Of a stretch of DNA of 14,155 bases, positions 7,656 to 14,155 are shown piece after piece. The DNA comes from Candidatus Zixiibacteriota bacterium (GTDB taxonomy: Bacteria > Zixibacteria > MSB-5A5 > GN15 > PGXB01), in the NCBI GenBank assembly GCA_024230695.1, contig JAAERC010000211.1, positions 1-14,155 on the forward strand. The letters are read 5' to 3'. A program made the position numbers and the translations under genes. Within the stretch, counting starts at the first letter, position 1. Each line of letters begins with the position of its first letter. The notes under the pieces are model-generated. The model worked only from the letters and a program-made list of their open reading frames with translations, had not been told where the DNA came from and did not search any database.

Positions 7656-7973
7656 TTATAAACAGCCAGATGGTCTGGGCAAACCGGCCAGTCGATATGC
7701 ACCTTTGGCCACCCCGCACGGAAATAATTTGCAGATATGTTTGGATGTATATCCTGTTTTTCTGCTGATCTTAACAATTGAAGGACCATTACCATAATGA
7801 ATATAGTAGTCCTTCACATATTCGATAATTTTCCAGTGTTCATCGGTTAATGGACCAAGGTCATTTTTGGCGGCCAATTCAGCTGCGACTTCTCGATTCC
7901 AACTGATCATTTCCTTCAGGAAACCATCATTGTCCTCCAGGTTTGAGTTTTGATGGGGTTCTCCGCTAATCAT
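7656..7973 (-). CDS. Single-domain DsrC/TusE-family protein lacking the inner cysteine
   Basis: A 105-residue protein, about the length of classical DsrC. The family signature is clear: GFLKEMISWNREVA, LTDEHWKIIEYVKDYY, ICKLFPCGVAKGAYRLAGL and the C-terminal PRPSGCL. The outer, penultimate cysteine is present (C104), but the inner redox cysteine, expected 11 residues earlier, is Y93. By family rules this gives a TusE-like protein that can carry sulfur or form mixed disulfides on C104 but not the intramolecular disulfide. Extra cysteines C81 and C86 lie just before that point and might substitute. It is the first gene of the dsr-like set, with AGGAGG five bases before the ATG. The matching cysteine defect in the double-DsrC protein makes a division of labour possible. 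Confidence 0.9.
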   Translation of the reverse strand: MISGEPHQNSNLEDNDGFLKEMISWNREVAAELAAKNDLGPLTDEHWKIIEYVKDYYIHYGNGPSIVKISRKTGYTSKHICKLFPCGVAKGAYRLAGLPRPSGCL

Positions 7974-7983
7974 AATGCCTCCT

Positions 7984-8019
7984 ATAGTTTAAATTGTTTG
8001 TGATTTTCATATAAACTAT
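7984..8019 (-). repeat. Inverted repeat abutting the DsrC ribosome binding site
   Basis: Perfect 8-bp arms ATAGTTTA (7984-7991) and TAAACTAT (8012-8019) with a 20-bp spacer. The arm nearer the gene ends directly before AGGAGG of the single-domain DsrC gene. It could be an operator or a leader hairpin that affects translation. Confidence 0.5.
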
Positions 8020-8046
8020 TAAGGGGGTAAGAAATAATATAGCGTC

Positions 8047-8080
8047 GGGAAAGAATTCCTGTTGACTGGCAGGTTTTCCC
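8047..8080. repeat. Nested hairpin GGGAAA..TTTCCC in the DsrC leader
   Basis: An outer 6-bp stem (8047-8052 with 8075-8080) encloses a CCTG/CAGG stem (8058-8061 with 8070-8073) with an uneven internal loop. It is part of the structured region upstream of the DsrC gene. Confidence 0.4.
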
Positions 8081-8097
8081 ACGTATATTAGACAAAT

Positions 8098-8187
8098 GGT
8101 GCGGCGGCTATCGGAGTATACTCCGACAGCCATTCCGCTCCACAGGCTTGACGGGACTGATGTCGCAAACGGACCCGTCGAGCCACC
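8098..8187. other. Strongly structured GC-rich intergenic element: two long hairpins in a closed junction
   Basis: GGT (8098-8100) can pair with ACC (8185-8187), enclosing two hairpins. Hairpin one pairs GCGG with CCGC (8101-8104, 8135-8138) around 13-nt arms 8106-8118 and 8119-8131. Hairpin two pairs 11-nt arms 8145-8155 and 8174-8184 around an 18-nt loop. Each long stem contains a single exchange that is a G-U on one strand and A-C on the other, and the two hairpins favour opposite strands, so the coding strand is not decided. The element is GC-rich against AT-rich flanks and lies between the regulator and the DsrC gene. It may be a leader RNA, a small RNA, or a REP-like palindromic unit. 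There is no U tract. Confidence 0.6.
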
Positions 8188-8245
8188 TTATTCTTAGTAC
8201 CCTTTATATTTAGCTGGGCCTCCTTTCATTGGAGCCAAACTGTTT

Positions 8246-9034
8246 TTATTTATCGGGTATCGTGTCCATTTTGTTATCGGTCACGACTTCATTAACTATT
8301 TTTGATAATATCTTTTTTGAGAACGGTCTTTTTATATAGCCGTAAACCATACGGTCGCACTCTTCTGGGACTTCCTTATCGTTTCCTGCCAGGATAACTC
8401 TGATGTAAGGAATTCGAGGATCTTCACATAAAAGTTCCGCAAATTCACGACTCCTTTTTGCTCCCAGAGCGCAATCAATAACAACATAATCAGGGCGAAA
8501 ATCTTCGATTTGCATTGAGCATCGATACTCACAATCAGTAATTCTCAATCCAAAACCACTATTGCCATTTTCTTTTATTAAAGCGTCTCGCTGTTCCCTC
8601 TTGTCGGTCACAACTAAAACATTTGGCAACTGCCCATTAACAACTTGATAGTACTCGCAATTTTCACATGATGTTTTGCAGTAACGTCGAGCATGCCCCG
8701 CTTCAATTGGTAATTCACTGATTTCATAACAGCGTTTGGTTCCGGAGCGAAAGACAATACACTCTTTGCAATCAGCGGAAATAGAACCCGAATTTGAATA
8801 GAATTCCCAGCAATGTTGAAAAATATTTCTGGAACGTTCACTATTGGTTGTTTGGTTTTTAACATTAAGGATAGCCGTAAGTGCATCAAGCGGTATTCGG
8901 TGGTGTCCACCGGGCGTTCGATTAGCAGGTATTTTTCCGGCCCTGATCCACTTTAGAACAGTGTCGGGAGTAACCGAGCATAACGATGCGGCTTCACCCG
9001 TTGTCAGAAAATCCTTGGGGTCTTGATTAGGCAT
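8246..9034 (-). CDS. Three-domain regulator: MerR/excisionase-type HTH, cysteine-rich segment, degenerate receiver
   Basis: A 262-residue probable transcription factor. Residues 8-58 are an excisionase/BldC-type helix-turn-helix (LTTGEAASLCSVTPDTVLKWI, then PGGHHRIPLDAL). Residues 74-130 hold spaced cysteines: C75-W-E, C89-x2-C92, C102-Y-E, C119-x3-C123-x2-C126. This resembles the CWE-type cysteine-rich segment found in other bacterial signalling proteins and may bind metal or sense redox state. Residues 138-252 look like a response-regulator receiver with D187 at the phosphorylation site (VVIDCAL). However, the acidic pair has only D144, the conserved Thr is A216 and the conserved Lys is R236, so normal phosphorylation is doubtful. 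The protein has 13 cysteines. GAGGA precedes the ATG. Its place directly upstream of the DsrC-DsrMK genes suggests it controls them. Confidence 0.8.
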   Translation of the reverse strand: MPNQDPKDFLTTGEAASLCSVTPDTVLKWIRAGKIPANRTPGGHHRIPLDALTAILNVKNQTTNSERSRNIFQHCWEFYSNSGSISADCKECIVFRSGTKRCYEISELPIEAGHARRYCKTSCENCEYYQVVNGQLPNVLVVTDKREQRDALIKENGNSGFGLRITDCEYRCSMQIEDFRPDYVVIDCALGAKRSREFAELLCEDPRIPYIRVILAGNDKEVPEECDRMVYGYIKRPFSKKILSKIVNEVVTDNKMDTIPDK

Positions 9035-9047
9035 ATTTTGTTCCTCG

Positions 9048-9075
9048 AAAACCCACTATTGAAATTATGGGTTTT
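9048..9075 (-). promoter_or_regulatory. Inverted repeat in the regulator's 5' leader
   Basis: Perfect 8-bp arms AAAACCCA (9048-9055) and TGGGTTTT (9068-9075), spacer 12 bp. It lies between the predicted transcription start (near 9084) and the ATG at 9034. It may be an operator or an RNA hairpin. Confidence 0.45.
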
Positions 9076-9090
9076 ATTGATTCTATGGAT

Positions 9091-9119
9091 AATATAAGTG
9101 AGGACCATTAACTTGTCAA
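9091..9119 (-). promoter_or_regulatory. Sigma70-type promoter of the regulator gene
   Basis: On the minus strand TTGACA (9114-9119, perfect) and TATATT (9091-9096, five of six) are separated by exactly 17 bp. Predicted transcription start is near 9084, giving a leader of about 50 nt. This is the best promoter by eye in this half of the window. Confidence 0.75.
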
Positions 9120-9124
9120 GTTAA
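9108..9124. promoter_or_regulatory. 17-bp palindromic operator overlapping the regulator's -35 box
   Basis: TTAACTTG-T-CAAGTTAA: perfect 8-bp arms around one base. The -35 hexamer lies wholly within it, which is a typical place for repression. Autoregulation by the product at 8246-9034 is the simplest reading, but the binding protein is not known. Confidence 0.6.
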
Positions 9125-9241
9125 ATTTTATAAAAACTGTTGCCAATTATATGGAGAAGTCTGATTTCAGGATCATTAAAAACATCTACTGATAATATAA
9201 TGGAAACAAATGGAATTTTGAAAAACTAAACTGCGAATTTA

Positions 9242-9589
9242 TTATATGCCCATATCATTGTTGAAATATTGAAATTCGACTTTGCGTCCCTCAGGATCAT
9301 GAATGAAAAAATGATATATTTTATACTTTTCATTTTCAATTGGCGAAGTCTCAGCCAATGATTTGAATTTATTATAAAATCTATCAACTTCATTTTTATC
9401 AGAAAAAAAGAAAGTAATTATTCCATTATTCTCAACTTCTTTACGGGTACAAAAACCGAGAAGAAAATTATCATGACGAAATATTTTACAATCTGCTTGT
9501 TCCAGCCAAATATCACAACCGATTTGGTTAAAATAAAATTCAGTTATCTCATCAAGTTTATTTGTCCCAAAAAAAACTATTCCACTCAT
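9242..9589 (-). CDS. VOC-superfamily (glyoxalase/bleomycin-resistance fold) protein
   Basis: A 115-residue single-domain protein with the VOC pattern: an N-terminal segment followed by a helix (MSGIVFFGTNKLDEITEFYFNQIG in outline), a middle F-rich strand, and the C-terminal FFIHDPEGRKVEFQYF that is characteristic of the fold. VOC proteins bind a metal and act on small substrates (glyoxalase, dioxygenase, drug binding); a histidine or glutamate ligand set cannot be assigned securely here, although E110-like acidic positions near the end are in the usual place. GGAG before the ATG supports the start. It lies 23 bp downstream of the GNAT gene and is the last gene of that small operon. Confidence 0.75.
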   Translation of the reverse strand: MSGIVFFGTNKLDEITEFYFNQIGCDIWLEQADCKIFRHDNFLLGFCTRKEVENNGIITFFFSDKNEVDRFYNKFKSLAETSPIENEKYKIYHFFIHDPEGRKVEFQYFNNDMGI

Positions 9590-9612
9590 TTTCTTTTCTC
9601 CACAATTTCAGT

Positions 9613-10047
9613 TTATGCCTCTTCTGACTCCCGCTTTGAACAATAAAGAATCTCGTCCGATATTTTGTAACCCGATTTTTCAAAAGCCGAAAGCGATGGG
9701 GTATTGACATCTTCGATCAAACAGGCGATTACTTCCAGTCCCAAATCATGTAAAAAATCTTCACATTCTTTGATAAGTCTGCTGGCAAGTTTCTGACCAC
9801 GATAATCAGGGTCGATTGCCAGCCGATTGATCCAGCCCTTCCGGCCGTCGGATGAACCGATTATTGTCCCGATCATTTTGTCCCCGTCAAACATCCCCAA
9901 AAAGCAGGTCTCCATCCGTTTGAATTCCACCGCCATGGCCTCAGATGAATCACGTCCATTGGCACGATAAGGCAGACCACTTATTTGCCAGAGTCTGGTC
10001 ATTTCTTTGTAGTCGGTTATATCAAGCGGTCGAATCAGGTATTCCAT
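9613..10047 (-). CDS. GNAT-family N-acetyltransferase
   Basis: A 144-residue acyl-CoA-dependent acetyltransferase. Motif A is visible as INRLAIDPDYRGQKLASRLI (about residues 73-92), with RGQKLA as a variant of the R/QxxGxG/A acetyl-CoA loop. Motif B follows in the segment IEDVNTPSLSAFEKSGY, typical of family members that end in YE/FEKxGF. The substrate is unknown. GGAGG six bases upstream fixes the ATG at 10047. The start overlaps the end of the DUF116 gene by 26 bp, so the two are likely translationally coupled. Confidence 0.88.
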   Translation of the reverse strand: MEYLIRPLDITDYKEMTRLWQISGLPYRANGRDSSEAMAVEFKRMETCFLGMFDGDKMIGTIIGSSDGRKGWINRLAIDPDYRGQKLASRLIKECEDFLHDLGLEVIACLIEDVNTPSLSAFEKSGYKISDEILYCSKRESEEA

Positions 10048-10714
10048 ATTTTTCCTCCAGAATAGATTTAATTCGATCTACGGCAGTCTCGGTGGCAAAT
10101 GGTTTGTCGGCCCAGTGATCACAGCCGGTGAAGTTTAGAAAAACTCCCCGTGATGGTAAACCCGCCTCTTTGGCCTGGCGCATCCCAGAGGCAAGGGTTA
10201 AAAGACAGGAGATACCAATAACAGACAAAGTTGTTTTTTCAACCTCTTTGATTTTAGTCAGCTGTTCGACTAAGGCTCGTTTGGAAAAATACCCTTTTAT
10301 ATTATATTTATCAGCAATTTCCATGATCTTATTTATCTCACACTTGGGCACACACCGGGTGCATATTTTGCCTAATTCTGTTTTTTCTCGTTTACATTTA
10401 TCGCCAAGATATGATAAACAGTCGGGTAGAATAATAATTGTTTTTTCTGCCTTATTAAAATCCTCACGATTGGCACTATCCAATAAATGATAGTACATCG
10501 CCTCAATTAAATAAAACGGCTTGGCCGTTTGGCGAAAAGAATGGTCACTGCGTTTGGGATCTTCATTAAACGTCTTTTTATAAAAACTGTCGATATTTAC
10601 AAATTCATTCTCAAACAATTTGAAGCCATCGTTAATAGTCTTTTGGGTGAACTTTTCAAGCTTCTTATAAAAATCATCTTCAATTCGATATGTTATCGTT
10701 GGTTTCTTTTTCAT
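10022..10714 (-). CDS. DUF116 family protein
   Basis: A 230-residue protein of the DUF116 family, function not established. The characteristic signature is present: C99 in LPDCLSYLGDKC107, the cluster C118-x2-C121-x3-C125, and the C-terminal SRGVFLNFTGC198DHWADKPFAT. The seven cysteines suggest a metal or iron-sulfur centre. No Shine-Dalgarno precedes the ATG at 10714. The upstream frame stays open to a TAA at 10742-10744 but offers no other good start. A promoter-like TATATT ends five bases before the ATG, which points to a leaderless message. It heads a minus-strand set with the GNAT and VOC genes. Confidence 0.8.
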   Translation of the reverse strand: MKKKPTITYRIEDDFYKKLEKFTQKTINDGFKLFENEFVNIDSFYKKTFNEDPKRSDHSFRQTAKPFYLIEAMYYHLLDSANREDFNKAEKTIIILPDCLSYLGDKCKREKTELGKICTRCVPKCEINKIMEIADKYNIKGYFSKRALVEQLTKIKEVEKTTLSVIGISCLLTLASGMRQAKEAGLPSRGVFLNFTGCDHWADKPFATETAVDRIKSILEEKYGIPDSTA

Positions 10715-10719
10715 ATCTA

Positions 10720-10749
10720 AATATAAAAAAACCGGTCGAGTTTAATCAA
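10720..10749 (-). promoter_or_regulatory. Candidate promoter of the DUF116 gene, lying inside a terminator
   Basis: On the minus strand TTGATT (10744-10749) and TATATT (10720-10725) are 18 bp apart. The -10 ends five bases before the ATG at 10714. The boxes overlap the hairpin and T tract that end the upstream TPR gene. Confidence 0.45.
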
Positions 10750-10757
10750 CCGGTTTT
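10725..10757 (-). terminator. Intrinsic terminator of the TPR lipoprotein gene
   Basis: Minus-strand arms AAAACCGGT (10757-10749) and ACCGGTTTT (10736-10728) are followed by more T to 10725. It lies 28 bp after the stop of the TPR gene and only about 11 bp before the start of the DUF116 gene. Confidence 0.85.
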
Positions 10758-10784
10758 AATTGTTTATTTTATTGGAAAAACTGC

Positions 10785-11330
10785 TTAATGCTTTTTATTT
10801 TTTCTCCAATTTTTCATCGTTTTGTTAACTTTTAGTCGGTTAAGACCTTTACGGGCATCCTGATTAGATTCATTTAGATTTAAAGACAATAAATATTCAC
10901 TGCGCGCTCTTTCGGTCATTCCCATCTTTTCATAATTTATACCAATATTACAATGTATCTCAGATTCGACAAATTTGTTTTTTGGACCAAGTTTTAATCC
11001 GAGTTTTAAAGCCTCAATAGATTGGGCGTATGCTCTATTTCTCTGCGATGCCAGCCCCATATAATAATGCGCTTCCCAGTTTTTATGATTGAAATTGATC
11101 GCTTTTTCACAAAACTTAAGAGCCTGTTTATATTTTCCCTTGTTGTAAAATTTGATAGCTTTCGCCAGAAAAATATCAGATTGTTTATCTTTACTGCTTT
11201 TTTCCTTGGGTATTGCACGAGAATCAAGTTTTTTCTCAGACGTATTAGTTTTGATAACAACGACCTTGTGACTGCATCCCAGGGCAAACAGAATTGACAA
11301 CCCGACCAACAAAACAATAAACAATCTCAT
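10785..11330 (-). CDS. TPR-repeat lipoprotein
   Basis: A 181-residue lipoprotein with a signal peptide ending in the lipobox A-L-G-C19. A basic, serine-rich tether follows (about 20-52). Residues about 55-165 are TPR units, visible as AIKFYNKGKYKQALKFCEKAI, WEAHYYMGLASQRNRAYAQSI and CNIGINYEKMGMTERARSEY. TPRs bind protein partners, so a scaffold role at the inner face of the outer membrane or in the periplasm is likely. The C-terminus is strongly basic (KNWRKNKKH). GGAG five to six bases before the ATG fixes the start. The gene is divergent from coaX, 136 bp away, and has its own terminator. Confidence 0.85.
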   Translation of the reverse strand: MRLFIVLLVGLSILFALGCSHKVVVIKTNTSEKKLDSRAIPKEKSSKDKQSDIFLAKAIKFYNKGKYKQALKFCEKAINFNHKNWEAHYYMGLASQRNRAYAQSIEALKLGLKLGPKNKFVESEIHCNIGINYEKMGMTERARSEYLLSLNLNESNQDARKGLNRLKVNKTMKNWRKNKKH

Positions 11331-11432
11331 AATGTTCTCCTTTTATAAATTCTTCTGCTATTATTTTTATATCGGCAGATTGCTTCTGATTACTAATAGT
11401 TTGCTCAATATTTGAACAGCCATTTTTGTCGT

Positions 11433-11460
11433 TTGACTTTCAGACTTCATTAGATATATT
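11433..11460 (+). promoter_or_regulatory. Promoter of coaX, placed for a leaderless transcript
   Basis: TTGACT (11433-11438) and TATATT (11455-11460) are separated by 16 bp. The -10 ends six bases before the ATG at 11467, so transcription should begin at or beside the A of the start codon. No Shine-Dalgarno is present in the six bases between. Confidence 0.65.
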
Positions 11461-11466
11461 TAATCT

Positions 11467-12234
11467 ATGTTATTAACAATTGACATTGGCAACACAAATA
11501 CGGTCGCTGGCGTTTTTGATAACGGAAATCTGCTCGATCATTTTCGGGTAGCTTCAAATCATTCGCTGACTATAGATGAGTGCGGCTTTTTTGTGACCGG
11601 TCTGCTTGATAGAATGAATATCAAACCATCTGATCTGACAAATGTCATAATCGGTTCGGTGGTGCCCAGTCTAACTCCGATTTATGAAAAAATGTCGGAG
11701 AAATATTTCAAGATTGATCCCCTGCATGTTTCATCAGCCATAAAATTACCGATAAAAATCGCATACGATGACCCCTCGGCGGTTGGTGCCGATCGGATTG
11801 CCAATTCGGTTGCCGCTTATGATAAATTTGGCGGACCGATTATTATCGTAGATTTTGGAACTACAATCAATTTTGATGTTGTCACCGCTGACGGACAGTA
11901 TCTCGGCGGGGCAATAGCCCCGGGCCCGGAGATGTCCGCCTCGCAACTCGCCGCCAAAGCAGCCAGATTATTTGAGGTCAGAATCGAAAAACCTACTCAC
12001 GCGATTGGTAAAAACACCGCCGAATCAATAAAATCAGGTCTTTTTTACGGCACCATCGGCCAGGTTGACAAAATTATTGATAATATCACAGGTGAATTAG
12101 ACGCAAAACCAAAGGTGATCGGAACCGGCGGGCTCGCTTCGGATTTCCAAAATCACTCAAAATATATTGAATCGATCCATCCTGCCCTGACATTAGAGGG
12201 TTTAAAAATAATTTCCGACTTCCAATCGACCTGA
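11467..12234 (+). CDS. coaX: Type III pantothenate kinase
   Basis: A 255-residue enzyme that phosphorylates pantothenate, the first step of coenzyme A synthesis. The ASKHA fold motifs are in order: D6-IGNTNT (phosphate 1), SVVPSLTP near 64-71, G107-A-D109-R with the catalytic aspartate, D129-FGTTINFD (phosphate 2, a variant of DFGTATTFD), GGAIAPG near 147-153, and IGKNTAESIKSGLFYG near 180-195. The length is normal for the family. The gene stands alone, divergent from the TPR lipoprotein and followed by groES from an independent promoter. The promoter position and lack of a ribosome binding site suggest leaderless translation. Confidence 0.95.
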   Translation: MLLTIDIGNTNTVAGVFDNGNLLDHFRVASNHSLTIDECGFFVTGLLDRMNIKPSDLTNVIIGSVVPSLTPIYEKMSEKYFKIDPLHVSSAIKLPIKIAYDDPSAVGADRIANSVAAYDKFGGPIIIVDFGTTINFDVVTADGQYLGGAIAPGPEMSASQLAAKAARLFEVRIEKPTHAIGKNTAESIKSGLFYGTIGQVDKIIDNITGELDAKPKVIGTGGLASDFQNHSKYIESIHPALTLEGLKIISDFQST

Positions 12235-12301
12235 TTTTCTAACTCTTTATCTCTCAATCAAATAGTAAAGCAAAAAAATTGCAAAAAACTTGAACTTTTG
12301 C

Positions 12302-12329
12302 TTGACATATGCGTTAAAGCATATATATT
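12302..12329 (+). promoter_or_regulatory. Promoter of groES-groEL
   Basis: TTGACA (12302-12307, perfect) and TATATT (12324-12329) are separated by 16 bp. Predicted transcription start is near 12336, just before the CIRCE element. An inverted repeat ATATGC-N6-GCATAT (12307-12324) fills the spacer. Confidence 0.8.
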
Positions 12330-12339
12330 TGACCGCCTG

Positions 12340-12366
12340 TTAGCACTCAACAAAAACGAGTGCTAA
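12340..12366 (+). promoter_or_regulatory. CIRCE element, HrcA operator
   Basis: A perfect TTAGCACTC-N9-GAGTGCTAA. It lies directly after the promoter and about 60 bp before groES. HrcA binds CIRCE and represses the chaperonin genes until heat or unfolded protein titrates GroEL. Confidence 0.98.
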
Positions 12367-12425
12367 TAGATGGTAAATGAAAATAGAAAGTATAGATAAA
12401 AGGTAATTAAACAAGGAGAAACGAA

Positions 12426-12710
12426 ATGGCAGTAAAACCGTTAGCGGACAGAGTCCTGGTCAAGCAGGAAGAAGCCGCCGAGGTCAAAAAAAGCGGGATC
12501 ATTATTCCAGATACCGCCAAAGAAAAACCACAGCAGGGTGAAGTTATCGGCGTTGGACCGGGACGCACCGAAGATGGCAAAGTGGTTCCGATGGAAGTTA
12601 AAAAAGGCGACAAAATCTTGTACGGTAAATATTCCGGCACAGAAGTCACCGTTGATGATGATGAATTTGTAATTATGCGCGAATCAGATATTCTCGCGAT
12701 ACTAAGCTAA
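12426..12710 (+). CDS. groES: Co-chaperonin GroES (Hsp10)
   Basis: A 94-residue co-chaperonin that caps the GroEL ring. Family features are present throughout: [16 protein letters not shown] at the start, the mobile loop around [20 protein letters not shown] (about 20-39), GPGR and the C-terminal [22 protein letters not shown] lies upstream of the ATG. groEL starts 12 bp after the stop, and both share the CIRCE-controlled promoter. Confidence 0.98.
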   Translation: MAVKPLADRVLVKQEEAAEVKKSGIIIPDTAKEKPQQGEVIGVGPGRTEDGKVVPMEVKKGDKILYGKYSGTEVTVDDDEFVIMRESDILAILS

Positions 12711-12722
12711 AGGATATTATAG

Positions 12723-14155
<1,433 letters not shown>

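Noticed and set aside
7565..7797. Two overlapping plus-strand frames opposite the single DsrC gene and its 3' spacer
   Set aside because: They lie opposite the conserved C-terminal DsrC motif and show no protein family features.
8098..8187. A tRNA or a plain Rho-independent terminator
   Set aside because: The stems do not fit a cloverleaf with an acceptor and anticodon arm, and no T tract follows either hairpin on either strand.
8211..8240. A hairpin GGCCTCC..GGAGCC just after the regulator as its terminator
   Set aside because: The stem needs a bulge, is short, and has no T run on the minus strand, so termination there is not supported.
4722..9034. Evidence for sulfate reduction by this organism
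   Set aside because: Only DsrC-, DsrM- and DsrK-like genes are present; sulfite reductase and sulfate activation genes are not in the window, so the claim is unsupported.

Overview
The window reads as an ordinary chromosomal stretch of a moderately AT-rich, Gram-negative-type bacterium. Small secreted proteins end in dockerin-like calcium-binding repeats, lipoproteins are present, and groESL carries a perfect CIRCE operator. This mix fits an uncultured lineage of the FCB side of the tree; Candidatus Zixibacteria is my best guess. That guess is inference from protein style, not from a marker gene search.

Layout. Positions 1-1629 (+) hold the 3' part of dnaE (replicative DNA polymerase III alpha). 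It is followed on the same strand by two exported thioredoxin-fold proteins (1705-2807), closed by a strong terminator at 2827-2856. Two paralogous exported proteins of about 205 residues, each an Fn3-like module plus paired dockerin-type repeats, follow on the minus strand (2873-3484 and 3782-4402).

Positions 4722-9119 (minus strand) are the centre of interest. In transcription order they hold: a strong promoter with a 17-bp palindrome over its -35 box; a three-part regulator (helix-turn-helix, cysteine-rich linker, degenerate receiver); a 270-bp intergenic region that can fold into several hairpins; a single-domain DsrC-like protein; a DsrM/NarI-like dihaem b membrane subunit; a DsrK/HdrD-like iron-sulfur subunit; and a second DsrC protein made of two fused DsrC domains. 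This looks like a membrane thiol/disulfide redox module of the DsrMK-DsrC type. No dsrAB, apr, sat or other sulfur-pathway gene is visible here. The cysteine pattern is unusual: the single DsrC keeps only the C-terminal cysteine, the first half of the double protein keeps both, and the second half keeps only the other.

Positions 9242-10714 (minus) are a compact set of a VOC-fold protein, a GNAT acetyltransferase and a DUF116 protein. A TPR lipoprotein follows (10785-11330, minus). Its terminator seems to overlap the promoter of the DUF116 gene, which may be translated from a leaderless transcript. Positions 11467-12234 (+) encode type III pantothenate kinase (coaX), also with a promoter so close to the ATG that the message is probably leaderless. 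The window closes with HrcA/CIRCE-type groES and a 3'-truncated groEL.

No tRNA, rRNA, CRISPR array, insertion sequence or integrase was seen. All promoter, operator and RNA-structure calls were made by eye.
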